A stretch of 64,000 bases of DNA from Afipia sp. (lineage in GTDB: Bacteria > Pseudomonadota > Alphaproteobacteria > Rhizobiales > Xanthobacteraceae): positions 347,382 to 411,381 of the forward strand of contig JANINQ010000003.1 of assembly GCA_024508675.1 (NCBI GenBank), read 5' to 3'. The notes beneath the pieces were generated by a model that worked only from the letters and a program-made list of their open reading frames with translations, did no database searches and was not told where the DNA came from. The translations under genes and the position numbers were made by a program. Shown piece by piece: positions 9,156-16,581 of this stretch (positions are counted from its first letter, which is position 1; each line of letters opens with the position of its first letter).

Positions 9156-9989
9156 ATGTCAAAGACCGCAACTGTCGCGGAATCTCGCTCTGCGGAATCG
9201 GAAGTTCTCTACTCGGTAGACGGCAATATCGCGACCATCACGTTGAACCGTCCGGAGCGGATGAACACGATTTCGCGCCCGATGCTTGCGCAACTCGGCC
9301 AATTGCTCCTGCAGGCAGACAACGATCCCGCCGTGCGTGTTGTGATCCTGACGGCGACCGGACGCGCCTTCTGCGCAGGTCTTGATGTCGGCAGCGCTGC
9401 CAGCGGTTCGGGCATCGGGTCGCAGAGCGACGCTGACGGCGCTCGCACGACACTAGACCTCAAGACTGCGCCGCCGACGATCCTGTTCAACATGGAGAAG
9501 CCGACGATCTGCGCGCTCAATGGCGCAGCGGCCGGTTACGGCATGGACACTGCGCTCGGCTGCGATATTCGCATCATGGCTGAAAGCGCGAAGTTCGCCG
9601 CGGCTTTCGTCAAGCGCGGCATCGTGCCGGAATCGGGCGGTACATGGTTTCTGCCGCGCATGCTTGGCTGGGCCAAGGCCGCAGAAATCATCTTCACGGG
9701 ACGCACCTTGTCGGCGAAGGAAAGTCTCGAGATGGGGCTGACCAATCATGTGGTCCCGGATGCTGAACTGATGCCGCGTGCCCGCGCGCTTGCAGTCGAG
9801 ATCGCTGCCAACGCCCCGCTGGCCGTTCAATCGGCCAAGCGCATGATGCGTGTCGGACTATCCGAGAACTTCAACGACCATGTGCATCACGTTTTCCTGC
9901 AATTACTGCCGCTGATGCGTACGCAGGATTTCCGGGAAGGCCTTGCGTCTTTCCTCGAAAAGCGTCCTGCGGATTTCAAGGGACGCTAA
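9156..9989 (+). CDS. Enoyl-CoA hydratase/isomerase family protein
   Basis: Crotonase-fold protein of normal length (277 aa). The CoA-oxyanion segments are visible: GRAFCAGLDVGS near 70 and NGAAAGYGMDTALGCDIRIM near 127. The usual first catalytic Glu of the GGGCELA motif is Asp here (GYGMD). The second region reads IVPESGGTWFLPRMLG, with the Glu of PESGG near 167. This ESGG type occurs in many paralogues, so the exact reaction (hydration, isomerisation, or another acyl-CoA step) is open. GAGG lies 9 nt ahead of the ATG. Its stop overlaps the stop of the convergent VUT gene. Confidence 0.85.
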   Translation: MSKTATVAESRSAESEVLYSVDGNIATITLNRPERMNTISRPMLAQLGQLLLQADNDPAVRVVILTATGRAFCAGLDVGSAASGSGIGSQSDADGARTTLDLKTAPPTILFNMEKPTICALNGAAAGYGMDTALGCDIRIMAESAKFAAAFVKRGIVPESGGTWFLPRMLGWAKAAEIIFTGRTLSAKESLEMGLTNHVVPDAELMPRARALAVEIAANAPLAVQSAKRMMRVGLSENFNDHVHHVFLQLLPLMRTQDFREGLASFLEKRPADFKGR

Positions 9990-10543
9990 GCCACGCCTTG
10001 TCGTTCATCCCTGCTCCGCAACCAGCGGATTGCAGGCAGCGTTAGCAGCACCATAAGGGCCTTGCCGGTAATCTGTCCGGCAAGGAATTGAAGGCTGCCG
10101 AAGGCGAGCCAGAGAAACAGCAGCGAGTCCGCGACCAATCCGACGAAGCTGCTTGCCGCCACGGCGAGCACAAGACCGCGCTTCTGCAACGGCGTATAAA
10201 CGGCGAAATCAGCCAGCTCCGACAACAGGAACGCGACCGCCGATGCAACGACCAGCGGCGCAGGAGCCAGTGCGGCCGACAACACTGTCCCTATACCGAT
10301 CGCAGCCAATCCATATGTGACGCCAAGCCGTCGCTGCACGAGATCACGAAGCACCAGTGCAAGACCTGCCATCAGCACGCCGCTCGGCGCCATCAGTCCC
10401 GGAGCGACCGGAATCAGGCATGGACCGTCCGGGGGGCAGATGGTGCCAACGTGCTGGATCAACCAGTTCGCAATCGGGATGCAGGCGATGTAGGTGGCAA
10501 GGAACAGAAAGCCTTCCGTGCGAAGGCGCGTCTCGCGCGTCAT
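9986..10543 (-). CDS. VUT family queuosine-precursor transporter (YhhQ-like)
   Basis: A 185-residue integral membrane protein with about six hydrophobic segments, and the conserved stretch [19 protein letters not shown] typical of the VUT/YhhQ family. Known members import 7-cyano- or 7-aminomethyl-7-deazaguanine. I chose ATG 10543 because it overlaps the queC stop as ATGA, which implies translational coupling; starts further upstream would lie inside queC. The pairing with queC supports a role in deazaguanine supply. It meets the enoyl-CoA hydratase gene tail to tail, the two stops overlapping by 4 nt. Confidence 0.85.
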   Translation of the reverse strand: MTRETRLRTEGFLFLATYIACIPIANWLIQHVGTICPPDGPCLIPVAPGLMAPSGVLMAGLALVLRDLVQRRLGVTYGLAAIGIGTVLSAALAPAPLVVASAVAFLLSELADFAVYTPLQKRGLVLAVAASSFVGLVADSLLFLWLAFGSLQFLAGQITGKALMVLLTLPAIRWLRSRDERQGVA

Positions 10544-11268
10544 TGTTTGTTCGGGACAGATTGAGCGGCATAGGCTGCCCAGCCCTTGGCCCGCAGGCTG
10601 CAAGCCGGACATTCGCCGCAACCATAACCCCAATCGTGGCGCGCGCCGCGCTCGCCGAGGTAGCAGGTGTGGGAATGCTCGACGATAAGATCGACCAGCC
10701 CCTTGCCTCCGAGCTTTTCAGCCAGCGCCCAGGTCTCGGCCTTGTCGAGCCACATCAGCGGGGTGTGCAATTCGAACGGACGCGCCATGCCGAGATTGAG
10801 CGCGACGTTGAGCGCCTTGATGGTGTCGTCGCGGCAATCGGGATAGCCGGAATAATCCGTCTCGCACATTCCTCCGACAATGTGTGTGATGCCCCGCCGG
10901 TACGCCAGCGCCGCGGCAAATGTGAGGAACACCAGATTCCGGCCCGGCACAAATGTATTCGGCAGGCCGTCGTCGTTCATTTCGATCGCGGTATCACGGG
11001 TCAGCGCGGTTTCCGAGATATGGCCGAGTGTCGGTATGTCCAGCGTATGATGTTCACCGAGTTTCGCTTTCCACTCCGGGCGCAATGCGATCATGCCATC
11101 TATCAGCCTTGCGCGGCTGTCGAGTTCGATCGCGTGACGCTGTCCATAGGAGAAGCCGATGGTTTCCACTCGCGAGAAGCGCGTCAGAGCCCACGCCAGA
11201 CATGTGGCGGAATCCTGCCCGCCGGAGAAAAGCACGAGGGCGCCTTGATCGCTGGAACTGCTGGTCAT
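10540..11268 (-). CDS. queC: 7-cyano-7-deazaguanine synthase QueC
   Basis: QueC converts 7-carboxy-7-deazaguanine to preQ0 with ATP and ammonia, a step of queuosine biosynthesis. The PP-loop SGGQDS lies at residues 15-20. The C-terminus carries the zinc-binding [14 protein letters not shown] and an upstream HSHTCY cysteine. The 242-residue length from ATG 11268 fits the family; a longer frame to 11421 has no matching sequence. The last codons overlap the VUT gene. queD, queE and queF are not in the window. Confidence 0.93.
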   Translation of the reverse strand: MTSSSSDQGALVLFSGGQDSATCLAWALTRFSRVETIGFSYGQRHAIELDSRARLIDGMIALRPEWKAKLGEHHTLDIPTLGHISETALTRDTAIEMNDDGLPNTFVPGRNLVFLTFAAALAYRRGITHIVGGMCETDYSGYPDCRDDTIKALNVALNLGMARPFELHTPLMWLDKAETWALAEKLGGKGLVDLIVEHSHTCYLGERGARHDWGYGCGECPACSLRAKGWAAYAAQSVPNKQ

Positions 11269-11409
11269 GGGCTCACGCCATAGCATTTGCACCGGGACGG
11301 GCCAACAGCAGGAATGCGCCGGATTATGCTGTTGGTGCCGGAAAAATCTCCTGTCCGGGCGGAGGCCGATAAGCCATAAGGCACTATCGATCCAATTGTC
11401 CGGTGAATC

Positions 11410-12225
11410 ATGGACTCCCAAACTTCGCTATCGAAACTTCTGGGTATCATGACGGCCCTGCGCACGCCGAAAACCGGATGTCCTTGGGATCTGGAGCAAA
11501 CATTCGCGACCATTGCTCCCTACACGATTGAGGAAGCCTATGAGGTCGCTGACGCCATCGCGCGCAACGATCTTGACGACCTGAAAGAGGAACTCGGCGA
11601 CCTTTTGCTGCAGGTGGTGTTTCACGCCCGCATGGCGGAGGAACAGGGCGCGTTCGCATTCAACGATGTGGCCGAAGCAATCAATACCAAGATGATCCGG
11701 CGCCATCCACATGTGTTCGGCGAGCGTGCCGGTCACATGACGCCCGACGAAGTGAAGGGGTTGTGGGGACGGATCAAGGCGGAAGAAAAGGCGGAACGTG
11801 CTGCGCGCCGCGGCGAGACCCTCGACGCGAATCCCGGACTGCTCGATAGCGTGAAGAAGAGCCAGCCTGCTCTCGCCCGCGCTATCGATCTTCAGCGCAC
11901 CGCTTCGACCGTCGGTTTCGACTGGAATGATCCGCGTGCTGTGCTGGCGAAAATCCGCGAGGAAGCGGACGAAATCGAAGCTGCGCTCGATAGCGGCGAC
12001 GACTCGCACATCGCGGAAGAAACCGGAGACTTGCTATTCGCTGTCGTCAATCTGGCCCGTCATGCCAAGGTCGACCCCGAGATGGCTCTGAGGGCGACCA
12101 ATGCAAAGTTTGAACGGCGCTTTGCCTATATCGAACGTACCCTCGCCGGACGTGGCTCGTCGCTGGAACAGGCAACGCTCCATGAGATGGATGCGCTCTG
12201 GAACGAGGCGAAGACAGAAGGGTAA
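11410..12225 (+). CDS. mazG: Nucleoside triphosphate pyrophosphohydrolase MazG
   Basis: A 271-residue protein with two MazG domains in tandem, as in E. coli MazG. Each carries the Mg2+-binding acidic helices: [10 protein letters not shown] with [11 protein letters not shown] around 45-75, and [12 protein letters not shown] with [10 protein letters not shown] around 180-215. The N-terminal CPWDLEQT signature is present. Known role: hydrolyses NTPs and dNTPs to the monophosphate and PPi, removing aberrant nucleotides and lowering ppGpp in stress. Single gene, divergent from queC. Downstream lies the decayed region before hflX. Confidence 0.93.
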   Translation: MDSQTSLSKLLGIMTALRTPKTGCPWDLEQTFATIAPYTIEEAYEVADAIARNDLDDLKEELGDLLLQVVFHARMAEEQGAFAFNDVAEAINTKMIRRHPHVFGERAGHMTPDEVKGLWGRIKAEEKAERAARRGETLDANPGLLDSVKKSQPALARAIDLQRTASTVGFDWNDPRAVLAKIREEADEIEAALDSGDDSHIAEETGDLLFAVVNLARHAKVDPEMALRATNAKFERRFAYIERTLAGRGSSLEQATLHEMDALWNEAKTEG

Positions 12226-12249
12226 CGCCTGGTCGTCGAGATGAAATTA

Positions 12250-12319
12250 CGTCATTGCGAGGAGCGGAGCGACGAAGCAATCCATCTTGTAAAAAAACTG
12301 GATTGCTTCGCTTCGTCGA
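12250..12319. repeat. Palindromic intergenic repeat, copy A, truncated on the right
   Basis: It begins CGTCATTGCGAGGAGCGGAG and runs into GAAGCAATCCA, a short A-rich loop, and TGGATTGCTTCGCTTCG, then stops. The closing arm CTCGCAATGACG seen in the copy at 55202-55278 is missing and is replaced by sequence of the aldehyde dehydrogenase remnant. Confidence 0.8.
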
Positions 12320-12511
12320 ATCTCGATAACGGCGACACCAGCGCCAGCGGCCCAAACGGCTCCTCACTCATGGCGCGCGCATTCTTCGGCACATCGGCGA
12401 CGACTGTTGGTTCGAAGAAATAACCCTTGTTGCCAACACGACTGCCGCCCGTTGCGACCGTGGCACCCTTGCCCACGGCATCCTGCACCATTTCTTCGAT
12501 AGCTACCGAGA
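12318..12511 (-). pseudogene. Remnant of an aldehyde dehydrogenase (succinate-semialdehyde dehydrogenase-like)
   Basis: On the - strand, about 65 codons encode VAIEEMVQDAVGKGATVATGG, ... GYFFEPTVVADVP, ... MSEEPFGPLALVSPLSRFDEA (shown in parts). This is the conserved region before the C-terminal third of the ALDH superfamily, close to succinate-semialdehyde dehydrogenases. Nothing of the N-terminal 300 residues (with the catalytic Cys) or the C-terminal end remains. The upstream side abuts the hflX stop, and the downstream side ends in palindromic repeat copy A. It is a deletion remnant and cannot make an enzyme. Confidence 0.8.
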
Positions 12512-12527
12512 AGCCTCTGCCGCAGGC

Positions 12528-13904
12528 TCAATGCAGACTCGGGACCGCGCCGAATTTCGCGATCGTTATATCCCGCTTCGAGATATCGACACGAACGGTC
12601 ATCGCAAACCGGCCGTTCTCCATATGCTTGTCGAGCACTTCGGCGTTGCGATGCAGCCAGCTGATGCCTGCGCCATCCGACGGGTCGATGGTGAGATCAA
12701 GGGTCACGCGGGTCGTGGCAAGGCGGTCTTCGATGGCGGCAAGTAGTGCGTCGATGCCTTCGCCGGTTTCCGCTGAAACAGGGAAACATGGCCGCTCGTG
12801 TGGCCTGCGGGCGGCGATGTTCATCAGGTTTGCACGGCCTTCTTCGTCGAAGCGATCGATCTTGTTCCAGACTTCGAGAATACGCTGTCCGCCATCCGGA
12901 TCGATACCAAGCTGCCGCAACACGCCCTCGACGTCGTGCTGCTGCGCTTCGGCATCTTCATGCGAAATATCGCGCACATGCAGAATGACGTCGGCTTCGA
13001 TCACCTCTTCCAGCGTGGCGCGGAAAGCCGCCACCAGCATGGTCGGCAGGTCCGAGATGAAGCCGACGGTATCCGACAGCATCGCCTTGCCACCATGCGG
13101 CAACGTCAGCGCGCGCAATGTCGGATCGAGCGTCGCGAACAGCATGTCCGCCGCTTGCACGTCTGCGCGCGTCAGGCGATTGAACAGCGTGGACTTGCCG
13201 GCGTTGGTGTAACCGACCAGTGCGACAACACGGTAAGGCACACGCTGGCGTCCGGCGCGATGCAGACGGCGCGTCGCCTGAACCTTCTTGAGCTCGGATT
13301 CAATCTTCGAGATGCGATCGCCAATCAGGCGGCGGTCGGCCTCGATCTGAGTTTCGCCGGGGCCGCCCATGAAGCCGAAGCCGCCACGCTGGCGTTCAAG
13401 GTGGGTCCATGATCGAACGAGGCGGCTGCGCTGGTAGTTCAGATGCGCGAGTTCGACCTGCAGTGTACCCTCGCGGGTCTTGGCGCGGCGGCCGAAGATT
13501 TCCAGAATGAGGCCGGTGCGGTCGAGCACCTTCGCATTCCACTCCTTCTCGAGATTGCGCTGCTGCACTGGCGATAGTGCGCAATCCATCACGACAAGAT
13601 CGACATCGTTGGCCTTGATCAGGCCGATCATCTCTTCGACCTTGCCCTTTCCGAGATAAGTCGCAGGCCGGATGTCCGTCAGCGGCGCGATAACTGCTTC
13701 CGCAACTGTCAGATCGATCGCGCGCGCAAGGCCCGCGGCTTCTTCAAGCCGCGCCTCTGGATTACGTGTTCCATGAGACATCGCTGGCGCGTCGGGATCA
13801 CCCCGGCGCACACGCTTGTAAGGACCGATGACCAGCACCCGCCCTGTATTGCCCCTCGCCGATCGAGGACGATCGGCGGCCCCGTCAAAGTTTCGGGGTT
13901 CCAA
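12528..13904 (-). CDS. hflX: GTPase HflX
   Basis: Ribosome-associated GTPase that splits stalled 70S ribosomes under stress in studied bacteria. The N-terminal HflX domain holds PATYLGKGKVEE; the GGPGETQIEADRR linker follows. The G domain has Walker A GYTNAGKST near 234, then DTVGF near 281 and NKID near 348. The 458-residue frame starts at TTG 13904, 11 nt after the hfq stop, with a weak ribosome site, so it is probably translated by coupling to hfq. The hfq-hflX order is the common one in proteobacteria. Confidence 0.92.
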   Translation of the reverse strand: MEPRNFDGAADRPRSARGNTGRVLVIGPYKRVRRGDPDAPAMSHGTRNPEARLEEAAGLARAIDLTVAEAVIAPLTDIRPATYLGKGKVEEMIGLIKANDVDLVVMDCALSPVQQRNLEKEWNAKVLDRTGLILEIFGRRAKTREGTLQVELAHLNYQRSRLVRSWTHLERQRGGFGFMGGPGETQIEADRRLIGDRISKIESELKKVQATRRLHRAGRQRVPYRVVALVGYTNAGKSTLFNRLTRADVQAADMLFATLDPTLRALTLPHGGKAMLSDTVGFISDLPTMLVAAFRATLEEVIEADVILHVRDISHEDAEAQQHDVEGVLRQLGIDPDGGQRILEVWNKIDRFDEEGRANLMNIAARRPHERPCFPVSAETGEGIDALLAAIEDRLATTRVTLDLTIDPSDGAGISWLHRNAEVLDKHMENGRFAMTVRVDISKRDITIAKFGAVPSLH

Positions 13905-13915
13905 TTAGTTCAGTC

Positions 13916-14161
13916 TCAAGCTGAATCCTCGCCGCCTTCGAACAACTGGATTGGAGCGCCCGGCATGATCGTGGAGATCGCATGCTTGTAGACAAGCTGC
14001 GAGTGACCATCGCGTCGAAGCAGAAGGCAGAAATTGTCGAACCAGGTGACAATGCCCTGCAGCTTCACTCCATTGACCAGAAAGATCGTCAGTGGCGTTT
14101 TGGTTTTGCGAACGTGATTGAGAAAAGTGTCTTGTAGGTTCTGTGCGCGGTCTGCCGCCAT
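13916..14161 (-). CDS. hfq: RNA chaperone Hfq
   Basis: An 81-residue Sm-like protein that forms hexamers and pairs small RNAs with mRNAs. The N-terminus [19 protein letters not shown], the Sm1 strand region [17 protein letters not shown] and the Sm2 motif YKHAIS are all standard. I chose ATG 14161, which follows GGGATAAGAAA; longer frames to 14257 add unrelated sequence. The C-terminal tail is short and acidic, as usual in alphaproteobacteria. In related bacteria Hfq is needed for full expression of nitrogen-fixation and Ntr genes, in keeping with its neighbours. Confidence 0.95.
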   Translation of the reverse strand: MAADRAQNLQDTFLNHVRKTKTPLTIFLVNGVKLQGIVTWFDNFCLLLRRDGHSQLVYKHAISTIMPGAPIQLFEGGEDSA

Positions 14162-14331
14162 TTTCTTATCCCGCATTCTTGTTTTTGGGCCAGCCTGCCC
14201 TCTGCGGAGCGTGGTCTGGCTGCCGGCGTCCCTGAGATCCCCCTCCGGGTGCTGCAAGAACGATTAAAAGGCACGTCCGGTTGTTAGGCAAGGCCACGGT
14301 AACCCGTTAGGCGGGCAAAGGACGGAAAAAC

Positions 14332-15189
14332 TTACGAAAATGCTGAAAACCGGTGGAATTCGTCCCTGAGCCGCAGGGCAATGGGGCCTGGTTTGCCATT
14401 TCCGATCTCGCGGCCGTCGATCCGGACCACCGGCATAACGATCTGGCTGGAAGCCGTGACGAACGCCTCGGCCGCCTCATAGGCTTCCGCGGGGGTAAAT
14501 GGCCGCTCCTCAAACTTGATCTGGAGCGCTGCAAGCACTTCGGTCAGCACAGCCCGCGTGATACCGGCCAAGATCCCGCTGTCTGCTGATCGAGTGATAA
14601 CTTTGCCATCCTTCGTGATGATCCATGCGTTGCTCGACGCACCCTCTGTGACATGGCCGCCGTGATCGACAAACCATGCTTCGTAGGCATTGTTCTCGCG
14701 CGCCTGCTGTTTCGCGAGCACGTTCGGCAACAGCGACACGGACTTGATATCGACACGCGGCCAGCGGTTCTCGGGAATGGTGATGACGCCGATCCCTTTC
14801 GATGCTGTGTCCTGGTTCCTTTGAAAATTCAAGCCACGCGCGGTCACCACCAACGCAGGTCTCACCGGATTGACGGGAAACGCATGATCGCGCCGCGCGA
14901 CACCGCGCGTGACTTGCAGGTAAACGATCCCGTAGTTGACGCGATTGCGCCGCACCGTCTCGTGGATCACGATCTCAAGTGAGGCCAGCGGCATGGGCAT
15001 ATCGATGCGCAACTCATGCAGCGAGCGTTGCAGGCGCGCCAGGTGGCGCGGCATGTCGACAACCTTGCCGCCTCTGATCTCGCAGACCTCGTAAACGCCA
15101 TCAGAGAACTGATAGCCACGGTCTTCGATATTGACGCTGGCGTCCCGCATGTCGCGGTATTGGCCGTTCACATAGGCAATGCGGGACAT
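14332..15189 (-). CDS. dat: D-amino-acid transaminase (PLP fold type IV)
   Basis: A 285-residue class IV aminotransferase. The PLP-binding lysine is K149 in RVDIKS. EGASSNAWII near 188 and the SGILAGITR phosphate-binding region near 205 are present, as is the EVCEIRGGK segment of D-amino acid transaminases. Known role: interconverts D-alanine, D-glutamate and 2-oxo acids for peptidoglycan precursors. Branched-chain transaminases share the fold, but the N-terminal YVNGQYRDMRDASVNIEDRG favours the D-specific group. It starts 4 nt after the ntrX stop, so it is probably in the ntrYX transcript. Confidence 0.85.
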   Translation of the reverse strand: MSRIAYVNGQYRDMRDASVNIEDRGYQFSDGVYEVCEIRGGKVVDMPRHLARLQRSLHELRIDMPMPLASLEIVIHETVRRNRVNYGIVYLQVTRGVARRDHAFPVNPVRPALVVTARGLNFQRNQDTASKGIGVITIPENRWPRVDIKSVSLLPNVLAKQQARENNAYEAWFVDHGGHVTEGASSNAWIITKDGKVITRSADSGILAGITRAVLTEVLAALQIKFEERPFTPAEAYEAAEAFVTASSQIVMPVVRIDGREIGNGKPGPIALRLRDEFHRFSAFS

Positions 15190-15193
15190 GAAA

Positions 15194-16564
15194 TTAACCT
15201 ACTCCCAGCGCCTTAAGCTTGCGATGCAAGGCCGAGCGCTCCATGCCGACGAATTCCGCGGTCCGCGAGATGTTGCCGGAGAATCTGCTGATCTGCGCAA
15301 TCAGATAATCGCGCTCGAATACCTCGCGCGCCTCTCGCAGCGGCAGGCCCATGATGTGCTCGCCGTTGTTGCCGGTGGGCATCGCAGGGATCATCGAGCC
15401 GACATCCTGCGGCAGCATGTCCGCGGTAATTGCCGCGTCGGCATCGCCGCCCGCGAGAATCATCACGCGCTCGACGTTGTTGCGCAACTGGCGGACGTTG
15501 CCCGGCCAGACATGGGACTGGAGAACGGCCATGGCGTCTTCACCAATACGGCGCTTCGGCAGGCCGGTCGCGGACGAAATCTGGTCCATGAAATACTCAA
15601 CCAGATCGGGAATATCCTCGCGTCGTTCCGACAGCGGTGGAACACGTATCGGAACCACGGAAAGACGATGGTAGAGATCCTCGCGGAATTTTCCTTCAGC
15701 AATCTCGGCTTCAAGATTGCGCGCGGTCGACGAGACTATGCGAACGTCCACGCTCACCTTGGTGGTGCCGCCTGCCCGCTGGAATGTCTGATCGACCAGC
15801 ACGCGCAGAATCCGGTTCTGGGTTTCGCGCGGCATGTCGGCGATCTCGTCGATAAACAGGGTGCCGCCGTGCGCCTCTTCGAGCGCGCCCGGTTTGCGGC
15901 CGGTTTCCCCATCGGAGATCTCGACACCAAACAGCTCTACTTCCATGCGCTCTGGCGTAATGGCCGCCGCATTGATGACAACGAACGGACCATCGGCGCG
16001 GCTCGACATGGCATGCAGCGTGCGCGCGACCAGTTCCTTGCCGCCGCCTGATGGTCCGACAATCATGATGCGGCTGTTGGCCTTGGCCGCGCGGTCGATC
16101 GTCTGGCGCAACTGGTTCATGCACGGCGACTTGCCAACCAGCGTCGCGGATGACGGCGCATGCTGCTTAAGTTCGCGTACCTCGCGTTTGAGACGCGACG
16201 TTTCCAGTGCTCTGTTCGCAACGAGAATAAGCCGATCCGCCTTGAACGGTTTCTCGATGAAGTCGTAAGCGCCGCGCTTGATCGCAGCGACCGCCGTTTC
16301 GATGTTGCCGTGACCCGAAATCATGACGACGGGGACTTCGGGATGCTCGAGCTTGATCTGCTCAAGCAATTGCAAGCCGTCCAGGCGGCTGCCCTGCAGC
16401 CAGATGTCGAGAAAGATCAGGTTCGGCCGCCGGCCCGCGATTTCCGCGAGCGCAGTGTCGCTGTCACGCGCCGTGCGCGTCTTGAAGCCTTCATCCTCGA
16501 GAATGCCTGCGACGAGGTCCCGGATATCCGCTTCGTCATCGACGATCAAAATGTCATTGGCCAT
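15194..16564 (-). CDS. ntrX: Nitrogen-regulation response regulator NtrX, lacking GAFTGA
   Basis: Partner of NtrY, 17 nt downstream of it. The receiver domain (1-120) has acidic D9/D10, phosphoacceptor D53 and K105. The AAA+ domain has Walker A GPSGGGKE at 170-177 and FIDE at 237-240. The C-terminal Fis-type HTH spans about 425-456. Where NtrC-class activators carry GAFTGA, this protein reads ELFGVEISDGETGRKPGALEE (in part), so the loop that contacts sigma54 is absent. Activation of sigma54 promoters by this protein is therefore doubtful; DNA binding as repressor or with the housekeeping sigma factor is more likely. Confidence 0.93.
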   Translation of the reverse strand: MANDILIVDDEADIRDLVAGILEDEGFKTRTARDSDTALAEIAGRRPNLIFLDIWLQGSRLDGLQLLEQIKLEHPEVPVVMISGHGNIETAVAAIKRGAYDFIEKPFKADRLILVANRALETSRLKREVRELKQHAPSSATLVGKSPCMNQLRQTIDRAAKANSRIMIVGPSGGGKELVARTLHAMSSRADGPFVVINAAAITPERMEVELFGVEISDGETGRKPGALEEAHGGTLFIDEIADMPRETQNRILRVLVDQTFQRAGGTTKVSVDVRIVSSTARNLEAEIAEGKFREDLYHRLSVVPIRVPPLSERREDIPDLVEYFMDQISSATGLPKRRIGEDAMAVLQSHVWPGNVRQLRNNVERVMILAGGDADAAITADMLPQDVGSMIPAMPTGNNGEHIMGLPLREAREVFERDYLIAQISRFSGNISRTAEFVGMERSALHRKLKALGVG

Positions 16565-16581
16565 AAATCACGCCCGCTCTG

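Noticed and set aside
10540..11421. Longer queC start at 11421
   Set aside because: The first 51 residues have no family similarity, and the PP-loop lies at the proper distance only from ATG 11268.
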